DNA of 64,000 nucleotides. Origin: Burkholderia sp. Bp9143. Its GTDB lineage: Bacteria > Pseudomonadota > Gammaproteobacteria > Burkholderiales > Burkholderiaceae. Shown piece after piece: positions 8,267 through 19,865 of the stretch. Within the stretch, counting starts at the first letter, position 1, and each line of letters begins with the position of its first letter. The stretch spans positions 124,001 to 188,000 of the forward strand of contig NZ_QTPO01000005.1 in assembly GCF_003853645.1 (NCBI RefSeq), given 5' to 3'. The notes under the pieces are model-generated. The model did not search any database. It was not told where the DNA came from and worked only from the letters and a program-made list of their open reading frames with translations. The translations under genes and the position numbers were made by a program.

Positions 8267-9884
8267 CGCGCGAGCCTGTGCCGCACGCGTCTGGGCCCGC
8301 TGGCCGCGCGCGACGATCTGGCTCGTCCCGCTTGCAGCCGCGGCGTGCTTCGTCGCGTGGGGCGTCGCCCTGCTCGACAACCGCGGCCCGACGATCACGA
8401 TCGCGTTCGCGACCGCCGACGGGCTCGAAGCCGGCCGGTCGACGCTGCGGCTGCGCAACGTCGAAGTCGGCCGGGTCACGCGCGTTCGCGCATTGCGCGG
8501 ACAGGCCGGCGTGCGCGTCGACGTGCGGCTGAACGCCGACGCGCATGCGCTTGCGAGCGCCGGCGCCCGCTTCTGGATCGTGCGGCCCCGCGTCGGTCCC
8601 GACGGAATCTCCGGGCTGGATACCGTACTGTCCGGCGCGTATATCGCGGCCGCACTCGGCGGCGGTGCCGGCGTACCGCGCGCGACGTTCGCGGGACTCG
8701 ATGCGCCACCGGGCGACGAAGACGGCGGCGGGCGCCGCTACACGCTGCGCGCGGCATCGCTCGGCACCGTCGGGATCGGCTCGCCCGTCTATCACCGGCG
8801 CGCACGCGTCGGCCAGGTGACCGGCTATGCGCTCGATCCGGATGGACACGGCGTATCGATCGCGGTGTTCGTCGCCGCGCCGTTCGATCGCTACGTCGAC
8901 ACCGACGCGCGCTGGTGGCAGGCCGGCGGCGTAGGCCTGCGGCTCGACGCGGACGGCATGCAGCTCGGCACAGCGTCGCTCGCCGCGCTGTTCGCCGGCG
9001 GGCTCGCGTTCGCGGCACCGGCCGGACGCACGGCGATCGTCGCGGCACCGGACGGCGCGCGCTTTCGCGTAGCCGACGACGAAATCGACGCAATGCGCAC
9101 GCCGAACGCACCGGCCGCACCGGTCGTGATGCGTTTCGACCGCTCGCTGCGCGGCCTCGACGTCGGCGCGCCGGTGGATTTTCGCGGCATCGAGCTCGGC
9201 CGAGTGACCGCAGTCGGCACCGAATACGACCCGCAACGCGGCAACGTCACGATGCGCGTGACGATGGCCCTGTATCCCGATCGCCTCGGGCAGCGCTATC
9301 GCGACCTGCTCGGCAACGGCGACTCCGAGGCCGGCAAGACGCTGCTGCGCACGCTCGTCGCGCGCGGACTGCGCGGCCAGCTGCGCGTCGGCAACGTGAT
9401 CGCGAACCGCTCGTACGTCGCGCTCGACCTGTTCCCGAACGCGCCGCCCGCGTCGGTCGACACGAATCGGTTGCCGATCGCGCTGCCGACCGTACCCGGT
9501 ACGCTCGACGTGCTGCGGGTACGGATTACCGACATCGTCGGCGCACTTTCCCGATTGCCGCTCGATCGCGCGGGCTTGCGCATGAACGCGGCGCTCGCAC
9601 ACACCGCCGCGCTGTTCGCGCAGCTCGATACCGAACTCGCGCCGCATGCGTGCGACAGGCTGGTTGCCGCGCGACAGGCGTTCACGGCCGCGCGGGCGAC
9701 GCTCGGGCAGGACGGTGCGTCCGCATCGAACGTGCACCGCGCGCTGACGCAATTCACGCGTACGTCGAGCGCGCTGCGCGCGCTGGCCGGCGATCTGGAG
9801 CGCCATCCGGAATGGCTGCTGCCCGGCACCGCGGGCGACGCACGGCCGGCCGACGCATCGCGCACCGCGAGCGAGGACCGCTGA
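8235..9884 (+). CDS. pqiB: PqiB-like MCE-domain protein (lipid transport)
   Basis: 549 residues from GTG at 8235. An ATG two codons on (8241) is the alternative start. One membrane helix near the N-terminus (about 25-45, WLVPLAAAACFVAWGVALL) anchors a periplasmic part with three MCE repeats (about 48-135, 160-255, 285-395) and a helical C-terminus, the PqiB layout and length. MCE proteins of this type form tunnels moving lipids across the periplasm. No PqiA integral membrane partner lies next to it, which is unusual. The start lies inside the preceding lipoprotein gene. Confidence 0.8.
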   Translation: MPMHSSRSSSNARACAARVWARWPRATIWLVPLAAAACFVAWGVALLDNRGPTITIAFATADGLEAGRSTLRLRNVEVGRVTRVRALRGQAGVRVDVRLNADAHALASAGARFWIVRPRVGPDGISGLDTVLSGAYIAAALGGGAGVPRATFAGLDAPPGDEDGGGRRYTLRAASLGTVGIGSPVYHRRARVGQVTGYALDPDGHGVSIAVFVAAPFDRYVDTDARWWQAGGVGLRLDADGMQLGTASLAALFAGGLAFAAPAGRTAIVAAPDGARFRVADDEIDAMRTPNAPAAPVVMRFDRSLRGLDVGAPVDFRGIELGRVTAVGTEYDPQRGNVTMRVTMALYPDRLGQRYRDLLGNGDSEAGKTLLRTLVARGLRGQLRVGNVIANRSYVALDLFPNAPPASVDTNRLPIALPTVPGTLDVLRVRITDIVGALSRLPLDRAGLRMNAALAHTAALFAQLDTELAPHACDRLVAARQAFTAARATLGQDGASASNVHRALTQFTRTSSALRALAGDLERHPEWLLPGTAGDARPADASRTASEDR

Positions 9885-10063
9885 ACGCATCGCGCGATGC
9901 GCAGGGATTTTTACAACGAATGCACGGACGGGATGCCAAATTTTCCGCGCAGCAGTATGCTGGTGTCGTACGGCCCCGCACGATGCCTCGGGCAATCCCC
10001 TAGTCCGCACGTCGTCGCACCGCCGTCGCGACCGCAATCATGCGTTGCAAGGAGGGCTTCGTG

Positions 10064-10417
10064 ATGACTACCACGCATCAGCACTTCCACCTCGAACTAC
10101 GGCACGCCACCGCGCCGACGTATTTCATCAGCTACCTGTTTCCCGCGTTGTTGTTCGTGTACGAACTGCTGCGCGTCGGCCAATGGATCCGCGATCACGG
10201 GATGCAATTCGCCGCGTTCAAGCAGATGGGTTACGAGTATTTGCTGATGCTGCTGTTCGTCGGGCTGCAGATCATCGTCGAGGCGATCTTCCTGCTCGGC
10301 GCCGCGATGCGCCGCGATCATCGCGATTTCGAGCATCGCCTGCCGAACGTGGTCCTCGGCATCGGCTGCTCGATTGCGCTGCTCGCGATCGATCTCGCGA
10401 TCCAGCTGTCGTTCTGA
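10064..10417 (+). CDS. Small inner-membrane protein, unknown function
   Basis: 117 residues. The ATG at 10064 is chosen because AAGGAGG lies 8 bp upstream; an upstream in-frame ATG at 10040 would place that site inside the gene. Three hydrophobic segments are visible (TYFISYLFPALLFVYELL, YLLMLLFVGLQIIVEAIFLL, VVLGIGCSIALLAIDLAIQL), separated by charged loops. I do not recognise the family. It stands alone between the MCE gene and a convergent hydrolase. Confidence 0.7.
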   Translation: MTTTHQHFHLELRHATAPTYFISYLFPALLFVYELLRVGQWIRDHGMQFAAFKQMGYEYLLMLLFVGLQIIVEAIFLLGAAMRRDHRDFEHRLPNVVLGIGCSIALLAIDLAIQLSF

Positions 10418-10474
10418 GCCTGCGCACCGGCGGGTTCGGCCCGCCGGTCACATCGCGCTTCGGCGCTCGAACGT

Positions 10475-11317
10475 TCAGGCGAGCGCGTCGCGCAGGAACG
10501 TCGCCACGGCCGCGAGTACGTCGTCGGTCCGCTCGCGATGCGGCATGTGTCCGCATCCGTCAAGCAGCAGGAACGACGACGGCCCCGTGACGCGCGCGAC
10601 GATCCGCTTCGGATGCACGTCCGACCCGTATTCGTCCTGCTCGCCGTGAATCGCGAGCGTCGAACAGCGCACGCGCGGCAGTTCGTCGTCGAGACTCCAG
10701 CCGCGAAACGCCGGCGACAGCCACGTGTCGACCCACGCACGCAGCACCCATTCGGCCTTGTCGCCGTGATAGCGCACGAGCCGGTCGAGTTGGCCGGGCG
10801 CGTCGAACTGCTGCCCCGCATCGCGAATGCCGTCGAGCGTGCGATCCTCGACGAACGCCTGCGCGGCGACCGTCACCAGCGCGCGGCACCGCGCGGGATA
10901 CGCCGCCGCGCATCCGACCGCCATGCCGCCGCCGACGCTGTGCCCGAACGCCACGAACGCATCGGTCCCGAACCATTCGAGCAGCGCGTGGAAGCCATGA
11001 TCGGCCTCGTCGCGCACGAACGTCGTGCCGAGTTGTCCCGGATGGCGATCAGACCGGCCGAAGCCAAGCCGGTCGTATGCGATCACGTCGCGCCGGGTGG
11101 CGCGCGCGAGCCGCGCGGGGAAGTCGCGCCATAGGTCGACGCAGCCGAGCGAATCGTGCAGCAGCACGATCGGTGCGGCCTGCATAGGCGCGGCCGGCTC
11201 AGATGCGGCCGGCTCAGGCGCGGCCGTTGCCCGCGCGGGCACGCCGCGCCAGCGCTTCGCGAAGAGACGCCCTTGCGGCGTCTCGACCCAGGTCTCCTCG
11301 GTCACGATTTCAGTCAT
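10475..11317 (-). CDS. Alpha/beta hydrolase
   Basis: 280 residues of the alpha/beta hydrolase fold. The nucleophile elbow GHSVGG lies near residue 124. The catalytic Asp is probably in the segment HGEQDEYG and the His in GCGHMPH near 257. An Ala/Pro-rich insertion (about 28-48) is unusual and may be a linker or variable loop. Substrate cannot be predicted. It stands alone on the minus strand, next to a LysR gene in the same orientation. Confidence 0.85.
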   Translation of the reverse strand: MTEIVTEETWVETPQGRLFAKRWRGVPARATAAPEPAASEPAAPMQAAPIVLLHDSLGCVDLWRDFPARLARATRRDVIAYDRLGFGRSDRHPGQLGTTFVRDEADHGFHALLEWFGTDAFVAFGHSVGGGMAVGCAAAYPARCRALVTVAAQAFVEDRTLDGIRDAGQQFDAPGQLDRLVRYHGDKAEWVLRAWVDTWLSPAFRGWSLDDELPRVRCSTLAIHGEQDEYGSDVHPKRIVARVTGPSSFLLLDGCGHMPHRERTDDVLAAVATFLRDALA

Positions 11318-11428
11318 GTGTGTATCGTCTGCATGAAGGCGGCCGCACGCGGGCGTGCCGCATCGAATGCCGACGATGGTGGCCCGGCGACGCGCGCGGC
11401 GTCAAGCCAGCCCCCACCGCCCGCACGC

Positions 11429-12346
11429 TCATTCGGGCTGCGGCGGCAGATACTCCATCTGCGACTCGTCGTACAGCCGGTAGATCAGCGCCTGCATCGC
11501 GCGGATGTCCTCCGATTCGTCGAGCATCCGCATGCTCATGATGATCGGCGACACGAGGTTCGGATCGTCGAGCGGCTTGTAGCTGATGTCGTCGCGCTTC
11601 AGGCCGTACACGCTGTGCGGCACGACCGACACGCCCTCGCCCATCGCGACGAGCCCGAGCGCGATCTGCAGTTCGCGCGTCTCGTAGATGCGCCGCGGCT
11701 GCAGCGCGCGATCGTGGAATGCCGCGAGCACCTGGTCCGCATAGCTCGGCCGCGGCGCCTTCGGGAAGATGATCAGCGTCTCGTTCACGAGATCGTGCAG
11801 CGACAGCACGGGCTTCGCGCCGTCGAGCACATGACCGACCGGCAGCGCGACGATCATCCGCTCCTCGCGCAGCACGACGCGCCGCACGCTCGGATCCTCG
11901 TGACGGATGCGCCCGAACCCGACGTCGATGCGCCCTTCCTTCAGCGCCTTGATCTGGTCCATCGTCGACATCTCGTGCAGGCTCAGCTCGACGGCCGGAT
12001 ACTCGCTGCGAAAGCGCCGGATGATCTTCGGCAGCATCCCGTACAGCGTCGAGCCGACGAACCCGACCGACATGCTGCGCTCGATCTTGCCGACCCGCTT
12101 CGTCATCGATTCGAGCTCGGTCGTCTGCGCGAGCAGCTGCACCGCGTGCGAATAGAAGAACCGCCCCGCGTCGGTCAGCTTCAGCGGCCGCGCGTTGCGC
12201 TCGAACAGCGGCACGCCGAGCGCCTCCTCGAGCTGCTGGATCTGCCGGCTGAGCGGCGGCTGCGCGATGTGCAGGCGCTCGGCCGCACGCGTGAAATTCC
12301 GCTCCTCGGCAACCGCGACGAAGTAGCGGAGGTGTCTCAACTCCAT
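11429..12346 (-). CDS. LysR-family regulator (BenM/CatR-like)
   Basis: 305 residues. The N-terminal HTH is MELRHLRYFVAVAEERNFTRAAERLHIAQPPLSRQ in outline, with the LysR substrate-binding domain after about residue 90. A strong ribosome site (GGGAGGG) precedes the ATG. The HTH and the following RPLKLTDAGRFFY resemble the BenM/CatM/CatR group, which responds to muconate or benzoate derivatives, but no aromatic catabolic gene is adjacent. The target is therefore unknown. Confidence 0.88.
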   Translation of the reverse strand: MELRHLRYFVAVAEERNFTRAAERLHIAQPPLSRQIQQLEEALGVPLFERNARPLKLTDAGRFFYSHAVQLLAQTTELESMTKRVGKIERSMSVGFVGSTLYGMLPKIIRRFRSEYPAVELSLHEMSTMDQIKALKEGRIDVGFGRIRHEDPSVRRVVLREERMIVALPVGHVLDGAKPVLSLHDLVNETLIIFPKAPRPSYADQVLAAFHDRALQPRRIYETRELQIALGLVAMGEGVSVVPHSVYGLKRDDISYKPLDDPNLVSPIIMSMRMLDESEDIRAMQALIYRLYDESQMEYLPPQPE

Positions 12347-12545
12347 GTTCGAACCCTCCCGGACAGGCAACGGACGTTCATTCGGCCCCGCACGGACACA
12401 TCCCGCGCCGGTCGTCCACGCTGGTCGCCCACGCTGGTCGCCCCGTGATCGCCTGCTCCCGATGCCATGACGATACCTCAGCCCGCGCCGATACCGGCGC
12501 GAGCAGCGTCGCGCCCGCCTTCGCTTCCGGCACCGCGCAAAGCAA

Positions 12546-12571
12546 AACGGGAAGCCGCCAGGCTTCCCGTT
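12546..12571 (-). terminator. Intrinsic terminator after the DUF3717 gene
   Basis: A perfect 11-bp stem (AACGGGAAGCC / GGCTTCCCGTT) with a GCCA loop, followed on the minus strand by TTTTGCTTT. It lies 42 bp beyond the DUF3717 stop and resembles the terminator at 13061-13083. Confidence 0.8.
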
Positions 12572-12612
12572 GCTTCATCGACGCCGCGTCGCGGCAGCGT
12601 CCCGACCGCACG

Positions 12613-12858
12613 TCATGCCTCGGTCGCGTACAGCGCATCGCGCTGCGCGTCGCTCAGCGAGTCGAGCGGCACGTCCGGTAGCCGATAGCAGATCATCGCG
12701 CCGTACAGCTCGGCCAGGCAGTTGCTGCCGGCGTCGAGCGCGTAGCCGTCCTCGCCGTCCGGCGCCGGCGGATACACTTCGCGCCACGCATTGATCGCGG
12801 CTTCGATTCGCACGATGGAAACGGGTCCGGCCTTCCGCTCGGCGGGTGATGCGCTCAT
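12613..12858 (-). CDS. DUF3717 family protein
   Basis: 81 residues, a soluble acidic protein recognised as DUF3717 from IEAAINAWREVYP and the C-terminal ...LSDAQRDALYATEA. The family is mainly found in Burkholderiaceae and has no known function. It is monocistronic, with related terminators on both sides. The start ATG (MSASPAERKAG) is preceded by an AGGAAT ribosome site. Confidence 0.8.
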   Translation of the reverse strand: MSASPAERKAGPVSIVRIEAAINAWREVYPPAPDGEDGYALDAGSNCLAELYGAMICYRLPDVPLDSLSDAQRDALYATEA

Positions 12859-13053
12859 GGATTCCTCTGGATTGCGCGCTCCGCGGGCCGGGCCGGCCTC
12901 GGCGGAACGATGGAAACGCCGGGCGCCGCCGGCCGCCGCGAGAAGCACGCGCCGGATGCCCGATCCGCGCCGCGCTCGTCGCGCCGGCCGGGCCGTGGCC
13001 CGGTAGGGTCGGGCAATATAACCGGCTTTGACCCCGTGCAGGGGAAAGCGGAC

Positions 13054-13083
13054 AAAAAAAACGGAAAGCGCGCGGCTTCCCGT
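13054..13083 (-). terminator. Intrinsic terminator after lysP
   Basis: Stem ACGGAAAGC / GCTTCCCGT (one mismatch) with a GCGCG loop, followed on the minus strand by eight T (A at 13054-13061). It is 38 bp beyond the permease stop. Confidence 0.8.
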
Positions 13084-13121
13084 TTCGTTGCGCAGTCGCG
13101 CGGCGGCACGCCGCACCGGCA

Positions 13122-14657
13122 TCAGCTCGCGGTTTCGCGGTTCTCCACGCGCAACGCCTGCGCGCCGCGGTTCGCGGCCATCCACGGCGCGATCTCCATG
13201 TCCTCGTAGCGCACGAGGCGGCTCTTGTTCAGGAACCGGTAGCCGAGCCACACGACGAGGAACAGCGGAATGCCGACGTAGGTCGCGGCCACGCCCGCCC
13301 AGTCGATCCGGTTCGCGAGGAACGCCTGATAGTCCTGGCCGAGCGCGATCATGAGACACAGCACGAACGCGAACATCGGGCCGAACGGGAACCACTTCGA
13401 CTGGTACGGCAACTGGTCGAGCGTGTAGCCCTGCTTCACGTAGCCCTTGCGGAACCGGTAGTGGCTGATCGCGATGCCGAGCCACGCGATGAAGCCGGTC
13501 ATGCCGGACGTGTTCAGCAGCCACAGGTACACCGTCTTGTCGCCGTACAGCGACGTGAAGAAGCACAGCGCGCCGACGGCGGTCGTCGCGTACAGCGCAT
13601 TGCGCGGCACGCCGCCCGGCGACAGCTTCGCGAACAGCTTCGGCGCGCGGCCTTCCGTCGCGAGGTTGTAAAGCATCCGCGTCGACGCGTACATGCCCGA
13701 GTTGCCGGCCGACAGCACGGCGGTCAGGATCACCGCGTTCATCACGCCGGCCGCGAACGCGAGGCCCGCGTGGCGGAACACGAGCGTGAACGGGCTCACG
13801 CCGATGTCGGTCACATCGCTCTTCAGCAGGTTCGGGTCGGTATAGGGAATCAGCACGCCGATCACGAAGATCGCCAGCACGTAGAACAGCAGGATGCGCC
13901 AGAACACCTGACGCACCGCGCGCGGGATCGTCGTGCGCGGATGCTCCGATTCGCCGGCCGCGACGCCGATCAGCTCGGTGCCCTGGAACGAGAATCCCGC
14001 GATCATCGCGACGCCCATCAGCGCCGGCAGGCCACCCGCGAACGGCGCGTCGCCGATCGTCAGGTTGCCCCAGCCGTTGCCCGGCGCGCCCTTCAGAATG
14101 CCGAAGATCATCAGCAGGCCGACGCCGATGAACGCGACCACCGTGACGACCTTGATCAGCGCGAACCAGTATTCGGCCTCGCCGAAGCCGCGCACGGTCA
14201 GCGCGTTGAGCAGGAACATCACGCCGAGGAACGCGGCACTCCACCAGACGCCCGGCACGTCCGGGAACCAGTAGTGCATCACGAGCTGCGCGGCGACGAG
14301 TTCGACCGCGATCGTCACGGCCCAGTTGTACCAGTAGTTCCAGCCGAGCGCGAAGCCGAAGCCTTCGTCGACGTATTTCGCGCCGTAGGTCGCGAACGAG
14401 CCCGACACCGGCATGAATGCGGCCATTTCGCCGAGGCTCGTCATCAGGAAGTAGACCATCAGGCCGATCAACATGTACGCGACCATCGCGCCGCCGGGGC
14501 CGGCCTGCGAGATCGACGCGCCGGACGCGACGAACAGGCCCGTGCCGATCGAGCCGCCGATGGCGATCATCGTCAGATGGCGCGCCTTCAGCGCGCGATG
14601 AAGCTTGGGTGGGTTCGCGGACGAACCGGGTTGGTCGGAATTCGGAATTGCGGACAT
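13122..14657 (-). CDS. lysP: Amino acid permease, LysP-like (APC superfamily)
   Basis: 511 residues with about 12 membrane segments. The first segment carries the AAT family signature HLTMIAIGGSIGTGLFVASG (about 28-47), and a later loop has GESEHPRTTIPRAVRQV. The overall pattern matches the lysine-specific permease LysP, a proton symporter. Other AAT members (aromatic or GABA permeases) are possible. A charged N-terminal tail precedes helix 1. No clear Shine-Dalgarno is seen before the chosen ATG. It is monocistronic with its own terminator. Confidence 0.85.
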   Translation of the reverse strand: MSAIPNSDQPGSSANPPKLHRALKARHLTMIAIGGSIGTGLFVASGASISQAGPGGAMVAYMLIGLMVYFLMTSLGEMAAFMPVSGSFATYGAKYVDEGFGFALGWNYWYNWAVTIAVELVAAQLVMHYWFPDVPGVWWSAAFLGVMFLLNALTVRGFGEAEYWFALIKVVTVVAFIGVGLLMIFGILKGAPGNGWGNLTIGDAPFAGGLPALMGVAMIAGFSFQGTELIGVAAGESEHPRTTIPRAVRQVFWRILLFYVLAIFVIGVLIPYTDPNLLKSDVTDIGVSPFTLVFRHAGLAFAAGVMNAVILTAVLSAGNSGMYASTRMLYNLATEGRAPKLFAKLSPGGVPRNALYATTAVGALCFFTSLYGDKTVYLWLLNTSGMTGFIAWLGIAISHYRFRKGYVKQGYTLDQLPYQSKWFPFGPMFAFVLCLMIALGQDYQAFLANRIDWAGVAATYVGIPLFLVVWLGYRFLNKSRLVRYEDMEIAPWMAANRGAQALRVENRETAS

Positions 14658-15213
14658 AAACGAGACGAACGTTGAGCGGGCCGGCATCCGGAGCCGGCGC
14701 ATGCGGGATCGGGGCGCGGCGCGCCGCCTGCTGCGATGCATTCGATGCGGCCCCGATACGCGTTGCGCGCCGGGCGCCTGCGGCGAAGCGCGGATTCTAC
14801 CCGATTCGTCGCGGGGACAGCTCGGGTCCGAACGCTCGTGCCAATACGGGCGGCCCCCCGCAGAATCAACGAGTTGGATGCGGCATGGGGCGACGACATG
14901 CCGGCGCAGCCGTGCACCGCGCCAAAAAGCCATGCACACAGAGCGGTTATTCCGCGATCCCCGGATAGCCAATACGCGATCGTTCCGGCAATGCCGTTTT
15001 AAAACAACAGATCGACCGCCATATGCGGTAATAATCAGACAAAAACCGCCGCCATAATTGACTCAAGTCAAATCGAACATATACGGTAACGCGGCGTAAT
15101 CGTTCCGAATCGCCGTATACGCATGCATGTTTGCATCTCGCGGCCAAATTCGGGAATTCGCGAGATAATGCGGATTAATTCGAAATAATCAGCGCGTCGG
15201 AGCCGTCGACGAC
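14658..15213. promoter_or_regulatory. Divergent intergenic region lysP / diguanylate cyclase
   Basis: 556 bp without a supported gene. The half near lysP is GC-rich. From about 14935 it becomes AT-rich and carries two clear palindromes, ACCGC-N5-GCGGT (15015-15029) and TTGACT-CA-AGTCAA (15058-15071). Both are candidate regulator sites for the diguanylate cyclase gene or a long lysP leader. No small RNA signature with a terminator was seen. Confidence 0.5.
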
Positions 15214-16776
15214 GTGAATATCCCCGCCCCCGCCGCCCCGAGGATGAATCCACAACCGCTGCTCGCTACGCTGCGCCGTCATACCGCGTCGGCCGTGGCA
15301 CGCATACTGTCGCCCCGCGGCGTACTCGTCGCCGGCATCGTGCTGCTGCTGTTCAGCTGGGGGCTCTCGACGTCGCTTTTGATCGAGGCACGCCACGACG
15401 CGTATGACCATGCGGTCGAAAATGCGCGCAACCTGATGCTGCTGATCGAGCGCGATATTTCCCGCAATATCGAACTGTATGATCTGTCGCTGCAAAACGT
15501 CGTCGACGGTCTCGCCGATCCGGAACTGATGACATTGCCGCCGCGCCAGCGTCACCGGCTGCTGTTCGACCGCGCCGCGACCGGCACGTATCTCGGCGCC
15601 ATTTTCGTGATGGATCCGCACGGCAATATCGTGATCGATTCGGCCGAATCGCCGCCGCGACAAGGCAATTTCGCCGACCGCGACTATTTCGCCGTGCATC
15701 GCGACCGGCTCGCGCAGGGCCTCTATATCAGCCGGCCCTATGCGTCCCGGCTGCGCGGCGGCGCCCTGACGATCGCGCTCAGCCGCCGGATCACGCTGGC
15801 CGACGGCCGCTTCGGCGGAATCGTCGTCGGCACGCTCAACATCGACTACTTCCGCGCGCTGCTCGACGGTCTCGCGGTCGGCAAGCACGGCAGCGCGGCG
15901 ATCGTCGAGGACAACGGCGCGCTCGTATCGCGCCTGCCGTACGATGCGCGCGTCGTCGGCCTCGACCTTCACGACGCCCCGCTCTTCATCGAGGCGCAGC
16001 GCAGCAGCGAGGGCGCGTTGACGGGCGTCGGCGCGATCGACGGCGTGCGGCGCATCTATGTTTACAAGCATCTCGCGAATCTGCCGCTGGTCGTCGACGT
16101 CGCGCCCGCCGAGATCGACATCTACGCGTCGTGGCGCCATCGCACGATCTGGACCGCCGTGCTGATGGGCCTGTTCACCGCGTTCATCACGTGGGGCTCG
16201 CTCGCGCTGTCGCGCGAACTCAAGCGCCGGCAGGTCGCCGAGTCGAAGCTGTACCGGCTCGCGCACACCGATTCGCTGACGGGCCTCGACAACCGCGGCA
16301 CGTTCGACACGGTGCTCGCGAAGGAAGCGCAGCGCGCGTCGCGCAGCGGCCGCCCGCTGTCGGTGCTGTTCGTCGACGTCGATCATTTCAAGGCGTTCAA
16401 CGACTACTACGGCCACCTTGCCGGCGACGACGTGCTGCGCCGCGTCGCGCAATCCGCGTCGCGCTGCCTGCGCCGCGACAGCGACCACGTCGCGCGCTAC
16501 GGCGGCGAGGAATTCGTCGTCACGCTGCCCGACACCGATGCGCGGGGCGCGGCGACCGTCGCCGAAGGGATCCGCCGCGCGATCGCCGGGCTCGACATCG
16601 CACACGGCCGCAGCCCGTACGGGCACGTGACCGCGAGCATCGGCGCCGCGACCGCCGCCGGCGGGCGCGTCAACGCCGCGACGCTGCTGCGGCAGGCCGA
16701 CGAGGCGCTGTACCGTGCGAAGTCCGGCGGCCGCAATCGCGTGTCGAACGCCGAGGCGAGCGCGCTAGACGCGTGA
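15214..16776 (+). CDS. Membrane diguanylate cyclase with periplasmic sensor domain
   Basis: 520 residues from GTG at 15214 (GGAG 11 bp upstream); ATG at 15244 is an alternative. Membrane helices lie near 35-55 and 305-330 and flank a periplasmic Cache-like sensor domain (LIERDISRNIELYD..., FADRDYFAVH). The C-terminal GGDEF domain has an intact active site GGEEF (about 430-434) and an I-site RDSD five residues earlier. It should therefore make cyclic di-GMP and be product-inhibited. There is no EAL domain. The ligand of the sensor is unknown. Confidence 0.9.
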   Translation: MNIPAPAAPRMNPQPLLATLRRHTASAVARILSPRGVLVAGIVLLLFSWGLSTSLLIEARHDAYDHAVENARNLMLLIERDISRNIELYDLSLQNVVDGLADPELMTLPPRQRHRLLFDRAATGTYLGAIFVMDPHGNIVIDSAESPPRQGNFADRDYFAVHRDRLAQGLYISRPYASRLRGGALTIALSRRITLADGRFGGIVVGTLNIDYFRALLDGLAVGKHGSAAIVEDNGALVSRLPYDARVVGLDLHDAPLFIEAQRSSEGALTGVGAIDGVRRIYVYKHLANLPLVVDVAPAEIDIYASWRHRTIWTAVLMGLFTAFITWGSLALSRELKRRQVAESKLYRLAHTDSLTGLDNRGTFDTVLAKEAQRASRSGRPLSVLFVDVDHFKAFNDYYGHLAGDDVLRRVAQSASRCLRRDSDHVARYGGEEFVVTLPDTDARGAATVAEGIRRAIAGLDIAHGRSPYGHVTASIGAATAAGGRVNAATLLRQADEALYRAKSGGRNRVSNAEASALDA

Positions 16777-16780
16777 CCCA

Positions 16781-16808
16781 GTGGCCGGCGAGGCCACGCC
16801 GCCTCGCC
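16781..16808 (+). terminator. Two mutually exclusive hairpins after the cyclase gene
   Basis: GTGGCC-GGCGA-GGCCAC (16781-16797) overlaps GGCGAGGC-CACGCC-GCCTCGCC (16787-16808). Both are perfect and cannot form together. Neither is followed by a T run. They lie 4 bp after the cyclase stop. Confidence 0.4.
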
Positions 16809-16835
16809 GTGGACAGCCCGCGCGCGTTCGGCTAG

Positions 16836-19661
<2,826 letters not shown>

Positions 19662-19865
19662 GCTGTTTCGTTCGAAGCCGGAGCGCGTAGCCGATACGCG
19701 GTCCGGCCGGGCAGGCCGTGTGTGCGTCGTTGCATGCGCGGCCTGCTGCTTCTCCCCTCCGCTTCTCCCTTCCTGCTCTCCCCCTCCCCGCGTCACGCGC
19801 AAACGGCGCTGCAACGCTGCGGCAATCATGGCAAGCTGCCGGTCGTTCGATTCTCGACCCGGCTC

